From assembly GCA_003024985.2 (NCBI GenBank), contig PXIH01S0017868.1: a DNA stretch of 10,176 nucleotides. One strand, 5' to 3'. The notes beneath the pieces are model-generated. The model saw nothing but the letters and a program-made list of their open reading frames with translations, was not told where the DNA came from and ran no database searches. This stretch comes from Euperipatoides rowelli (lineage: Eukaryota; Onychophora; Udeonychophora; Euonychophora; Peripatopsidae). The translations under genes and the position numbers were made by a program. Within the stretch, counting starts at the first letter, position 1. The number at the start of each line of letters is the position of its first letter. Shown here one piece after another: positions 1 through 7,808 of this stretch.

Positions 1-59
1 ATTATAGGCCAGAAATGGCGATCCTTTTCCAACTAGTGTGCCACTTGAAGCTTGGTTGA

Positions 60-525
60 TTAATTCCAAATGTCTCGTGTACCATCACAACTCGGCCAGT
101 GAACATTATTGCACATTAGATGTCCGCCATATTGAGAATCCACCTCCTCTAACATCTTTGAGAACTAGCGATTATTTAGAGCACATGCAGATATAAAGTC
201 CACAATTTTAGCTACTACCGAGAGTACACGTTCATATGGCTTCATCCTTGCTTCCATGCACAACGCCTCCTGGTGTATAATGTCTTAGAACTGCACAATA
301 GGGTGCTGTACTTCTTCATTAAGAAATTTCACACAACCATTATTTATTTATTTAAATTAATTGTCTGACCTAATAGGTCTTTACGGTGGTATATCACTCT
401 GACCAATCCAGGAATTTAGTTCTGGCAAGAAGAGCATATTTCAGAAAAGAATACAATACAACAAAACCATTATGTTTACCCACCATATTTGGAGTGGCAT
501 CATTTGTCACAAACACAATTTCCTA
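60..525 (-). pseudogene. Decayed hAT-family transposase fragment (GTF2IRD2/ZBED-like lineage)
   Basis: Reading the minus strand, two blocks resemble the hAT transposase core as domesticated in GTF2IRD2, EPM2AIP1 and ZBED-type proteins. Block 1 (about 522 down to 397) contains VTNDATPNMVGKHNGF, matching the family's VTTDGAPSMVGKNKG-type motif. Block 2 (284 down to about 60) begins DIIHQEALC, the family's CIIHQEALC motif, and continues through VAKIVDFI, ALNNR, then LEEVDSQYGGHL and a VHW in the place of the usual VRWLSRG. The spacing and order are right, but block 1 is in a different frame from block 2, a TAG interrupts block 2 where the family has RQF, a TGA ends block 1, and a TAA at 60-62 precedes a further frame-shifted continuation (GKGSPFLAY) toward the window edge. 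An AT-only stretch near 341-360 probably enlarges the gap between the blocks. The enzyme would have cut and joined transposon ends in the nucleus; this copy is dead. The C-terminal dimerisation region, if it existed, lies left of the window. Family assignment is from recalled motifs, not a search. Confidence 0.82.
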
Positions 526-1100
526 TTTATTACATGTACAATACTACTCCATCCATAATGGGGTCATGTGGTGTGCCATCCAAATCGTGTTCATGTGTCA
601 CCTAGGGACCCACATGTCATAGGTTTACCATCACTATTATAGGCAACAACACCTACATTTCCTGCACTAACACTTTCTACAGCAGGTCATTATAGCTTTC
701 GTAACATTAGGCTTAGATGTTCCTGTATTATGATAGAGAGAACCGGGGTATTGACCCCTTTTATTAATTTTAAATACCCAACAATTACAATTAAAATATC
801 TTTAAAAAAATTTGATTTTCAAAAATAATCAGTAAAAAACAAATCCTTCCATAATATAGTATTAGAATATCATGGTTACTGTCATGTGACGGTAGACATT
901 TTGAATTTCAAAAGATAGTGTAAATGAAGAAATAATATTAAAGGGAATTTATATTCTTCCATACATTTTAATTATCTAAATAACAACAAATTCACAAAAA
1001 TAATATTATAGTGTCGATAACATTGCAACCAGTTATGTTTACATTTTAATGGTTTCAGGAAGATTATACCCTATTATCATCAGAGCTTTGGAGACAGGGC
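526..1100. other. No supported gene; possible decayed upstream part of the hAT copy, then AT-rich DNA
   Basis: From 526 to about 720 the base composition is still richer in G and C than what follows, and on the minus strand it lies directly upstream of the recognisable hAT blocks, so it could hold the decayed N-terminal half of that element. I could not match any frame to the transposase. From about 730 the sequence becomes AT-rich with A runs. A small imperfect inverted repeat, TACTGTCA-TG-TGACGGTA, lies at 877-894. Nothing else is supported. Confidence 0.5.
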
Positions 1101-1160
1101 AGGGGTGTAGCTACACTATAGCAATATTAGACTAGGGGCCCTAGTAAATTAGGGGTCCAA
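1101..1160. repeat. Relic repeat terminus resembling the ends of the element at 1759-2666
   Basis: AGGGGTGTAGCTA at 1101 resembles the left end of the downstream element (AAGGGCGTAGCCA at 1761), differing mostly by transitions of the kind expected from CpG decay. A further shared word, TAGGGGTCCA, occurs near 1150 and again near 2620. Between them sits the 13-base palindrome CTAGGGGCCCTAG (1132-1144). This looks like a fragment of a related element; its other boundary is not visible. Confidence 0.35.
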
Positions 1161-1758
1161 TTTCATCAGGTCCCATGAAATAATGTTATCAAAGTGTCAC
1201 TATAGGCATTTGTATGTATCTTTATTATCTGACTCTGGAAATCGGAAAAAATGTAAATCTGGGTTTGTTTCCCTGTTATTGGAATAATTTATAACTGAAC
1301 AATGACATCCTTTCAACAATCTCATTGTGAGAACACAATATGTCATAAAAAATTCATTCTACTTTTTTATTCTTTAATATAGTAGTCAAATGGAGATAAA
1401 TTAATACTCATCAGGATCAACAGTAATATGCACATACATAGCTAGATGGAAGAAAATCTACAGAGTCATTACTGTTTACATACTTATATTGTGGTATAAT
1501 TTTACATAATGAAAATATATATATAATTTGTGGTCATGAAATTATTTTGCATTCTGTCTTACTCAAATTTTNATCTAAAAAATAAAAAATTCTTACTAAA
1601 AATACTCATGTTTGGTTAATGTTTTTGGAGAATTTATTAGTACAATAAATTTCAACAGTATGAGATAGGTAATTAATTGTCGGTTGCAAGATGTATTAAT
1701 CAAAGATGTTGCCCGTGCAGCAAGCATTTTGGAGATAGCCAGTTAACAAAGCAAACTA
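1161..1758. other. AT-rich interval with no recognisable feature
   Basis: Stops are frequent in all frames and no motif, repeat array or RNA gene was recognised. It includes one ambiguous base (N at 1572) and a short TA run near 1517-1525. Confidence 0.55.
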
Positions 1759-1810
1759 CTAAGGGCGTAGCCAGAAAATAATTTTAGAGGGTGTCTGCAT
1801 TGTAGCTTAG

Positions 1811-2417
1811 ATTCTGGTTGCGGATATTTTGATAGGCTTTTTTTTAGTTGACTGGTTTTATTTTTTTGCCTTTCTGTTTGATTTTATGAGCTTTTTTTTT
1901 TGTAGATGACTTGACATTTTGGTTGTCTCTGTTTGATTTGATAAGCTTTTTTTAAGTTGACTAGTTGTTTCCGTTGTCTTTCTGTTTGATTTGATAAGCT
2001 TTTTTATTTAAGTTTACAGGTTGTTTTGTTATCTTTCTGTTTGATTTGATAAGCTTTTTTAAAGTTGACTGGTTGTTTGGTTGTCTTTGTTTTATTTTAT
2101 AAGCTTTTTTTAGTTGACTGGTTGTTTTGTTGTCTTTCTGTTTGATTTGATAAGCATTTCTTAGTTGACTGGACATTTTGTGGCATTTCTGTTTGATTTG
2201 ATATGGTTTTTTTTTAGTTGACTGGTCATTTTGTTGCCTTTATATATGATTTGATAAGCTTGTTTTTAGTTGACTGGACGTTTCTTGCATTTCTGTTTGA
2301 TTTGATAAGCTTTTTTTAGTTGATGGCATTTTGTTGCCTTTCTGTTTGATTTGATAAGCTTTTTTAGTTGACTGGTCATTTTTTTGCCTTTCTGTTTGAT
2401 TTGATAAGCTTTTTTTT
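1811..2417. repeat. Tandem repeat array, about 12 degenerate copies of a ~51-bp unit
   Basis: The anchor word TTGATTTGATAAGCTT recurs near 1931, 1984, 2039, 2090 (variant), 2140, 2190 (variant), 2246, 2295, 2343 and 2394, with poorer copies near 1831 and 1877. Spacing is 48-56 bases. Each unit continues with a T run, then AGTTGACTGG, then a T/G-rich segment and CTTTCTGT. Unit length varies mainly in the T run and the T/G-rich segment, as expected from slippage. Nearly every unit carries an AAGCTT. Most units read T-rich and A-poor on the plus strand, a strong strand skew. A 71-codon minus-strand open frame here is only the repeat translated. Confidence 0.9.
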
Positions 2418-2428
2418 GGGGGGGGGGG
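2410..2428. repeat. T8-G11 homopolymer junction ending the tandem array
   Basis: Eight T (2410-2417) are followed immediately by eleven G (2418-2428), the longest G run in an otherwise G-poor window. It sits exactly where the ~51-bp units stop, so it marks the array boundary. Its length is likely to vary between individuals and to be error-prone in the assembly. Confidence 0.85.
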
Positions 2429-2666
2429 CTGTCATGATTTAAAAACTTTACATTTCACTTTGATGCTACTGCAATTTGCCCAATAGAGTGGTGGAGTTGC
2501 TCATGAAAGACACACTGATCTGTTGTATGACCTATTCACTACCACAGGAGAAATATTAACGAGAACATTACAGGAGAGGAGTTTATTTGCACATCTCCCA
2601 ACCCCACAAAAAAATGGGCTAGGGGTCCAGATCCCCAGGACACCCTTTCCCTAAATACACCCTTGG

Positions 2667-3220
2667 TACATACAAACTCTTTAATTATACAGCCATTATG
2701 ACATTGTTTGATTTTCAACCTATGCCATTCAGACTTACACTCACAGGAAAATATTATTTTCCTTGCATAATAATTTGAAAAGGAATGAATTATGTAAAAC
2801 TATTTTTTTTTAAATATCAATCATTCACAATTATTTTAATATTAATAACCCAAGTCTATTTAGTGCTTTTAAAATTTATAATTTTTCCACCAAGAGCTAT
2901 ATAACAATTAATACACTAATTTGATAGGAGGAAAATAATGTTTAATGATGATGAAACATACGATTGTGTTGATTGTAACAGAGAAGATCTACTCATTATA
3001 TATTTGACAAAATATAGAAGTTCTGGAATTGAAACAATTTTTAAGTTAAAAATGATGACTGAAAATGCTTTTCTCACTTGCATAGAATAGATATTAAATT
3101 TAGTCTTTATTATCATAGTTCTACTCATAACTGGACTCATTAAAAATACAGAAAGAACAAAATTTCTCTTAAAATGGTGAAATAGAGAATCAATTTTGTT
3201 GTTTCCCTGAAAGTAAATAT
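2667..3220. other. AT-rich interval with no supported gene
   Basis: A 120-codon open frame on the minus strand runs from 3278 to 2916. Its product has no domain I recognise, is rich in I, L, S and N as expected of AT-rich noise, and its start lies inside the direct repeat that begins at 3221. I treat it as chance. Nothing else stands out. Confidence 0.55.
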
Positions 3221-3368
3221 GTGGTATATCGATACCACAATAAAATCGATATAAACATTGATTGTTATGCAATAACATACACTTTAGAATGTACTATTAG
3301 TTCTCTTATAAATATATTAAAGTATAAGCTTATGTTTACAACTCTTATAGGTATTAAATAGCAATATA
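3221..3368. repeat. Direct repeat copy A of a dispersed ~150-bp repeat
   Basis: This segment aligns along its whole length with 3586-3734. Shared words include GTGGTATATC, ATACCACAATAAAATC, CATACACTTTAGAA, TTAGTTCTCTTATA, ATATTAAAGTATA and TATTAAATAGCAATATA. It starts with a perfect 7-bp hairpin, GTGGTAT-ATCG-ATACCAC (3221-3238). Sequences outside the two aligned blocks do not match, so this is a repeat family present twice rather than a duplication of the whole 365-bp interval. Confidence 0.85.
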
Positions 3369-3396
3369 GTTATTACTATTTAGTAGCAATAACTAT
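3366..3396. repeat. Hairpin at the end of direct repeat copy A
   Basis: ATAGTTATT and AATAACTAT pair as a 9-bp stem, extended inward by CTA/TAG across one mismatch, with a short AT loop. It begins within the last three bases of copy A. Confidence 0.7.
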
Positions 3397-3585
3397 ACAA
3401 GATAACACTTTGATATTAGACTACTAAGAACAAATGGAAGAGGAAACAATAAATTGTAAATCCTCGAAATGACACACCAGAGACCATTCCACAGGCAAGG
3501 GCCACAAGTCCTACACCTTTAGGAAGATACCCCACATGTTCATGTATACAACCTGACAATCTCGAAGTCAATTAAAAGGAGCACT
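3369..3585. other. Unique spacer between the two direct repeat copies
   Basis: The spacer is distinctly less AT-rich than its surroundings. A stop-free run of about 50 codons exists on the minus strand across 3420-3570, containing a glycine/valine/leucine-rich hydrophobic stretch. It has no recognisable homology, and I see no clear splice sites, so it is not called as an exon. Confidence 0.4.
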
Positions 3586-3734
3586 GTGGTATATCAATAC
3601 CACAATAAAATCCATATGAATACTATTGAATGTTGTTATGCAACATCATACACTTTAGAACATGTTATTAGTTCTCTTATATTAAAGTATATGTTTACGT
3701 TTACAAGTCTTCCTAGTTATTAAATAGCAATATA
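3586..3734. repeat. Direct repeat copy B of the dispersed ~150-bp repeat
   Basis: This is the partner of 3221-3368. It opens with the hairpin GTGGTAT-ATCA-ATACCAC (3586-3603): the 7-bp stem is identical to that of copy A while the loop differs by one base. It ends with the same TATTAAATAGCAATATA. Differences are scattered substitutions and small indels, so the copies are old. Confidence 0.85.
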
Positions 3735-3744
3735 GGTATTTAAC

Positions 3745-3769
3745 CAATGATATGTTCAGCATATCATTG
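3745..3769. repeat. Perfect 10-bp-stem hairpin just after direct repeat copy B
   Basis: CAATGATATG and CATATCATTG pair perfectly around the loop TTCAG. It occupies the same relative position as the unrelated hairpin after copy A. The bases that follow (TTACTTTT) do not give the CTRR of a Helitron 3' end. Confidence 0.8.
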
Positions 3770-4642
3770 TTACTTTTGTTGTAAATATACAATAAAACAT
3801 AAAAAATATTATTGTAGAATCTTAATTGGATGATCATCTGATAGAGATTCTAGTATGTTTCTTTTAGTGAAGTATGGAAGTGAAGTACTATTATGAATTA
3901 AAAATAAACTTTATCAGTTGTCAGATTCAGTTCCTTCCTGATGCACGCAAAGGACACATTTTTTTAAAAAAATTGAAATGTGTGCACAGATGTGCATTTC
4001 GGCCCACATACTAAATCAAATTAAAATTTTAAAAACACCTCACCAACTTGCTTTGATGAAAAGAAAGTTGTCAAAATATGTCATTTCTAAGGGCAAAGAA
4101 GTGTGGACCTTTACCCCATACCTAATATTTAAATTGCCTCTCTAAAGTCTAGTTTTTTTCTACTCTGAAATATAAATTCATATTTTATTACATTTTTAAG
4201 AATGTATTTAGGAAGTTCTTACCCATTCCTGCTCTCCATTTTAATAATAATGTAAATTCTGTCCATCAAAATCATTTGAAAAATTACAAAATTAAAATTC
4301 TGAGACAATATATTTATACTTATCTCTATAAGAGGTTTGCCTTTCCCATTCAAATGTTCACATGTTATAGAATGCAATAACCACTATGGCTCGTGTCTAT
4401 ATTATTATGAAGTTTAGTTATCATACGATAAATTTTATGGTAAAATCACACAAATACAAATTTAGTAAAATATATATTTTTATCAAATTTGACCAGTGCC
4501 TAATGGCANTATGGTTGCCCACAACATAAAAGTCAGTCTTATACTGTAGTCAAATTTTATTTTTTCATTTTTTCAATGCTATTTACATTTTTTATATATA
4601 AAAAAAAAGTACGGGGAAATTTTTGATGTTCCCATGACCTGC
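3770..4642. other. AT-rich interval with no recognisable gene
   Basis: The only structure seen is a small inverted repeat at 3954-3983 (ACACATTT and AAATGTGT around a T/A-rich loop). One ambiguous base lies at 4509. No coding motif or RNA gene was seen. Confidence 0.55.
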
Positions 4643-4789
4643 TTAATAACACGTTGGCTGCCGTAATGCATTATTGTTTTTATGTCCCTAGTGCCAACAT
4701 ACTAAACAACATCATGGATGTTCAAAAACTTATGATTAAATATAATAGTGGGTTACACCACACCATTAGCATATATATTTACTCTGTGA

Positions 4790-4876
4790 CCACCGGTGTG
4801 TCACACAGCAATGCGGTGTGTCACACAACACTGTGTTTATCTTATATTATCTCAGTGCCGTGTGACACACTGGTGG
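4790..4876. repeat. GTGTGTCACAC inverted repeat within the piggyBac-like element
   Basis: The left arm CCACCGGTGTGTCACAC (4790-4806) and the right arm GTGTGACACACTGGTGG (4860-4876) are complementary at 16 of 17 positions. The 53-base interval between them contains a third copy of the self-complementary core GTGTGTCACAC near 4816-4826. Its GC content is above that of the neighbourhood. Confidence 0.85.
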
Positions 4877-4925
4877 CCGCACCTATTTCATTTCATTTTT
4901 TATTTAGCTTATTATTAGGAGAGAG

Positions 4926-5323
4926 TGGGGTACTCATGGACATGGGGTAGAAGTGGACGGTCTAATTTTCACATTTATTCTTTAGCAGATTGTGTTGATA
5001 TTTTTTTTAGTAGGAAAAGGAATAACATTAATTTCACATCTGAAGTTTGAAGAAACAGGAAGCAGTAGTTTTGAATATATAAATAATTGTTGTTTTGGAT
5101 ACCAAAAAATAATTTTTTTACATCCTTACAATTTTATCAGTATAAACTTTCATCAGATTAACTCCTTTCATTTGAAAACATGTTTCATTGAATTCAATTT
5201 GAACTAATATTTGTAACCCCAACCTAATCACACTTTCTGCAGTCATCATAACCAAAAATGAAAGATGGTGCAGACATGGACAGTGAAATTGGGGTACATG
5301 TGGATATGTCCACATGTACCCCA
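4926..5323. mobile_element. Possible nested palindromic element inside the piggyBac-like element
   Basis: The left end TGGGGTACTCATGGACAT (4926-4943) and the reverse complement of the right end TGGGGTACATGTGGACAT (5306-5323) match at 15 of 18 bases. The 17-base word GGGGTACATGTGGACAT occurs four times in variants: at 4927-4943, immediately again at 4944-4960, at 5291-5307, and inverted at 5306-5322. Inward of the ends, AATTTTCAC (left) and AATTTCAC (right, inverted) extend the symmetry. This suggests a ~400-bp element that landed in the older one. No target duplication is evident. Confidence 0.4.
5290..5323. repeat. Perfect 15-bp-stem hairpin
   Basis: TGGGGTACATGTGGA (5290-5304) and TCCACATGTACCCCA (5309-5323) are exact reverse complements with the 4-base loop TATG. 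It is followed within eight bases by 16 consecutive T (5331-5346). The layout superficially resembles an intrinsic terminator, but in this eukaryotic repeat context it is more likely a transposon terminus. Confidence 0.9.
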
Positions 5324-5864
5324 TTTTCTGTTTTTTTTTTTTTTTTAATTTAAGTTTAATTTCCTTATACTCAATAGACTTTGAAACTTAGTGGAGAGGG
5401 GGGAGGTACTTCATCCCTTGGGAGACTTGATCCCTATAGATTTTTGTCTGCATTTTCATGATGAAATAAATTTGTGTGACATATACTGGTATGTCATGCT
5501 CACTTGAGTTTACTGAGCTTGATTCAACTAAGTTGTGAAGTTTACTTTGAAGGGGAAGCCAAAATCTTGAAATAACACTATACAAAAATCTATTTTTGTT
5601 AAGATACCGTACTGACAATTAAAAATTAATTTTTATCATTCTTTCCTTCTTATAAATCAAAATTTATTCTAAAATCATCTTATCTTGGTGAAAAGCAGAC
5701 ATTCCTGATACACCTTGTGACTGTCAATACAATTTAAAATATTTTGTCAATGAGAAATTTCATTATAAAATAAATTGTAGTGTGACATGCCTGCGTCACG
5801 CATGACAATTTATAACAAATGTGCAACATGCCGGCCTGTCACATGGAAGCCAACGTGTTCTAAA

Positions 5865-6241
5865 CTATGGTATGAATTTTTTTTTGTTATTCCTATATTT
5901 TTAAAAAGAAGATGAATTGGGTTTTACCCCATGATCCAAATTTGTACAATGAACCATGTATAAGGAATACACTTTGCTTTTCCTACATTGTTTAATTCTG
6001 TCACTTCAAAATGAAATATTCAATCTGTGGTCTACATAAAATTTTGTTCAACTGCTGCTTTAATTGATGTTCGGAAAGGTCTAAACTAATTCAAATTATT
6101 TATTTCCTATAATAAACATAGAAACGTAATTCTTTTGCATACCAAACTAGTTGATTTAATTTATTAAAATTAATAAAATGGAAATTATGTATAAAGCATA
6201 TATTTTAAACGAGAATATTTTCTAGCTTTCCGACTTTTACA
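5865..6241. other. AT-rich interval with no recognisable feature
   Basis: This lies between the piggyBac-like element and the 40-bp palindrome. No repeat, coding motif or RNA gene was seen. Confidence 0.55.
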
Positions 6242-6297
6242 TATACAGTCAAAGACATTGGAAGTATATATATGCTTCCAACGTCTTTGTATACAGT
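6242..6297. mobile_element. 40-bp palindromic mini-element with perfect 8-bp target duplication (hAT-like)
   Basis: TATACAGT occurs at 6242-6249 and again at 6290-6297, directly abutting both ends of a 40-base imperfect palindrome (6250-6289). The left arm starts CAAAGACATTGGAAG and the reverse complement of the right arm starts CAAAGACGTTGGAAG; over the full 20-base arms 18 positions agree. Both mismatches are transitions, and one is CpG to CpA. The terminus CAAAG fits the hAT end consensus YARNG, and an 8-bp duplication is the hAT target-site length. There is no room for any coding or loop sequence: the two arms meet at the centre. Confidence 0.75.
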
Positions 6298-6997
6298 AAG
6301 CAATTATGTAAACAAAATAAATAAATTTATTTATTAAAACAAAACCGATAATTTCAGAATTTTTTTAAATTTCAATATTAAAAAGAAAACATTTTACTTT
6401 TATAAAAATGAAAAGAAATTTAAAAGTTGAAAATGTGGAAATATATAGACTTGATTTAATAAATAATGCAATACTCCAAAAACACATTTTTATCATGTTG
6501 ACATCACATTCGTACTCATTCTTTGCATATAATAAATAAAGCAATATCATATTAAAAACTCATAATTCTGGATGTTGAGAAACATAATTAAAAAATCTTA
6601 AACATTATGACCTTTGAATAAATGATTAAACATGCTAAGACAAACATCGTTGGCAAACTGCAAATATGATGACACACGGTGACTTTTGTATATCTACCGG
6701 CAAAAAAAAAATCTAATTGATAATAAAAGAATGAAAATTTCAAATACATTTTTATTTTATTTTCATAATAAAATTGTATTTAATTAACCTACATATTCTT
6801 ATTTAAAATAACTTAAAATATAAAGATTTTTTTTCTTAATATTATTTTATTTGAATTTTGAAAGAGGAATTAATGATGAATATTATTGTCTTTGAATTAA
6901 TTATTTTAGATTTTTTGTTTTTCAAAATACATTTCTATATTTTAAAATAGGATTAATTTATTTAAGGTGATATTTATTATGGCTTTTATGCTAAATA
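6298..6997. other. Very AT-rich interval with no recognisable gene
   Basis: Dominated by A/T runs. A 61-codon minus-strand open frame at 6365-6550 has a low-complexity F/I/L/K composition and no motif, so it is taken as noise. Confidence 0.55.
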
Positions 6998-7020
6998 TTT
7001 TTATTTATTTATTTATTTTA
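6998..7020. repeat. (TTTA)n simple repeat
   Basis: About five TTTA units in a row. A shorter ATTT/TTTA run lies near 341-355. Confidence 0.85.
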
Positions 7021-7025
7021 ATGTC

Positions 7026-7047
7026 AATGTAATTTTAAAATTACATT
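7026..7047. repeat. Perfect 22-bp AT-rich palindrome
   Basis: The sequence from 7026 to 7036 (AATGTAATTTT) is followed immediately by its exact reverse complement (7037-7047). AT-rich DNA makes such palindromes more likely than usual, so no function is inferred. Confidence 0.8.
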
Positions 7048-7808
7048 TCAATTTAAATTGTATTTAAATTAAATAAAATATTTTATTAATCATTCAATTA
7101 TGGAATTAAATGTGAAGAAAAGTGCAATTTACTGTTCATAATTTTGGAGACGATCAACTCACATTTTACTGACAAAATTTCATCTTTTACATTTAAAAAA
7201 AAAATCCAAAAATTCTGCCAGTGATAAACATTTTTATATAGTAATCTACATGAAAATAAAGCTTAATTCTTAAATTTGCCAGAAAATTGAAGAATTATTT
7301 TTGTGAACGCTTTAAAATATTTCAATTAAGAGTAAATTGATATAAAAAATGTGAAAATTGATGTAATTTTTTTTTTTCATAGCAAAATAAAATAGTGTAG
7401 ATTCTGTTACAATATGCCATCAATAAACATGCTAACTCCAGCTATTTTTTGGATTATTATGGAGATTTTTTATCACACATAGTAAAATGTATATAGAAAT
7501 TGAGATAATAACTAAAATTAAACTGAAGCAATGGTTCTGAAAGAAATAATAAAATTTTCAGAATCAGAAAGCCAGCCTAAAATATTATGTTCTCCTACCC
7601 TAGCCCTGAGTTAATTGAATATAACAACAACAAAAATGCTGCATATTCACAGACAATAGACTTTAGTTATGCAATGTGCATATTTAAAGCTGTATGTCAC
7701 AATATACATGTATATTAAAATACATTTCACTTTATGTTCCTTTGTAAGTCAATGGGCAAATTAACTTAAACCTGATACATATATTTTTGGAACAATAATG
7801 TTTGATGC
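7048..7808. other. AT-rich interval with no recognisable gene
   Basis: No open frame with recognisable motifs, no repeat array and no RNA gene was seen. Confidence 0.55.

Larger units (their letters stand above)
1759..2666. mobile_element. Probable non-autonomous DNA element with short inverted ends and a tandem-repeat core
   Basis: The left end CTAAGGGCGTAGCC and the reverse complement of the right end, CCAAGGGTGTATTT, share an AAGGG[C/T]GTA core. A second inverted pair, AGGGTGTC (1788-1795) and GACACCCT (2639-2646), lies 20-30 bases further in, so the ends are inverted at two places. TA dinucleotides flank both proposed ends (1757-1758 and 2667-2668), which would fit a TA-duplicating Tc1/mariner-type insertion, but in AT-rich DNA that is very weak. 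The interior is a degenerate tandem array followed by about 210 bases of unique sequence (2431-2640), and it has no transposase. Similar GGGCGTAGCCAG termini are, from memory, common in nonautonomous repeats of marine animals; no family is assigned. Confidence 0.5.
4643..5864. mobile_element. piggyBac-like non-autonomous element (MITE-like), about 1.2 kb
   Basis: The left end reads TTAA (4643-4646) then TAACACGTTGGCTGCC (4647-4662). The reverse complement of the right end reads TTTA (5861-5864) then GAACACGTTGGCTTCC (5845-5860). The terminal inverted repeats match at 14 of 15 bases in AACACGTTGGCTGCC, in opposite orientation. TTAA on the left and one-mismatch TAAA on the right are what a slightly decayed piggyBac target-site duplication would look like. 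Subterminal GTGTGACA, GTGTGTCACAC and CATGCC words cluster near both ends, as transposase-binding repeats often do. No transposase frame is present; the short open frames inside are interrupted by repeats. The superfamily call rests on the TTAA and on general resemblance of the termini, and would need a library search. Confidence 0.65.

Noticed and set aside
386-622. 78-codon open frame on the plus strand
   Set aside because: It is antisense to the hAT transposase relic, whose motifs are readable on the minus strand; no recognisable motif in the plus-strand product.
1961-2176. 71-codon open frame on the minus strand with K/Q/N-rich repeated words
   Set aside because: It is the ~51-bp tandem repeat translated; the repeat length varies and does not keep frame, so it is not a selected protein.
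2916-3278. 120-codon open frame on the minus strand
   Set aside because: The longest open frame in the window, but with no known domain, AT-driven composition and a start inside a dispersed repeat; one such frame in 10 kb of AT-rich DNA is unremarkable.
3420-3570. Stop-free minus-strand stretch with a hydrophobic G/V/L-rich segment, considered as an exon
   Set aside because: No homology recognised and no clear splice signals; the local rise in G+C alone makes stops rarer.
3745-3780. Helitron 3' terminus
   Set aside because: The hairpin is good but is not followed by CTRR, and no TC start was identified upstream.
4654-4950. 98-codon open frame on the plus strand
   Set aside because: It starts in the terminal repeat of the piggyBac-like element and runs through the GTGTGTCACAC inverted repeat and the 17-base word pair; no transposase motif.
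4992-5324. Short overlapping open frames on both strands (4992-5207 plus, 5118-5324 minus)
   Set aside because: They lie inside the possible nested element; the minus-strand one begins in the 15-bp hairpin. No motifs.
5290-5346. Hairpin plus T tract read as a bacterial intrinsic terminator
   Set aside because: The rest of the window is eukaryotic repeat DNA and there is no gene upstream on either strand.
5388-5618. 76-codon open frame on the minus strand, considered as a piggyBac transposase remnant
   Set aside because: No catalytic aspartate motif or C-terminal cysteine pattern of piggyBac transposases seen.
6365-6550. 61-codon open frame on the minus strand
   Set aside because: Low-complexity F/I/L/K composition from AT-rich DNA; no motif.
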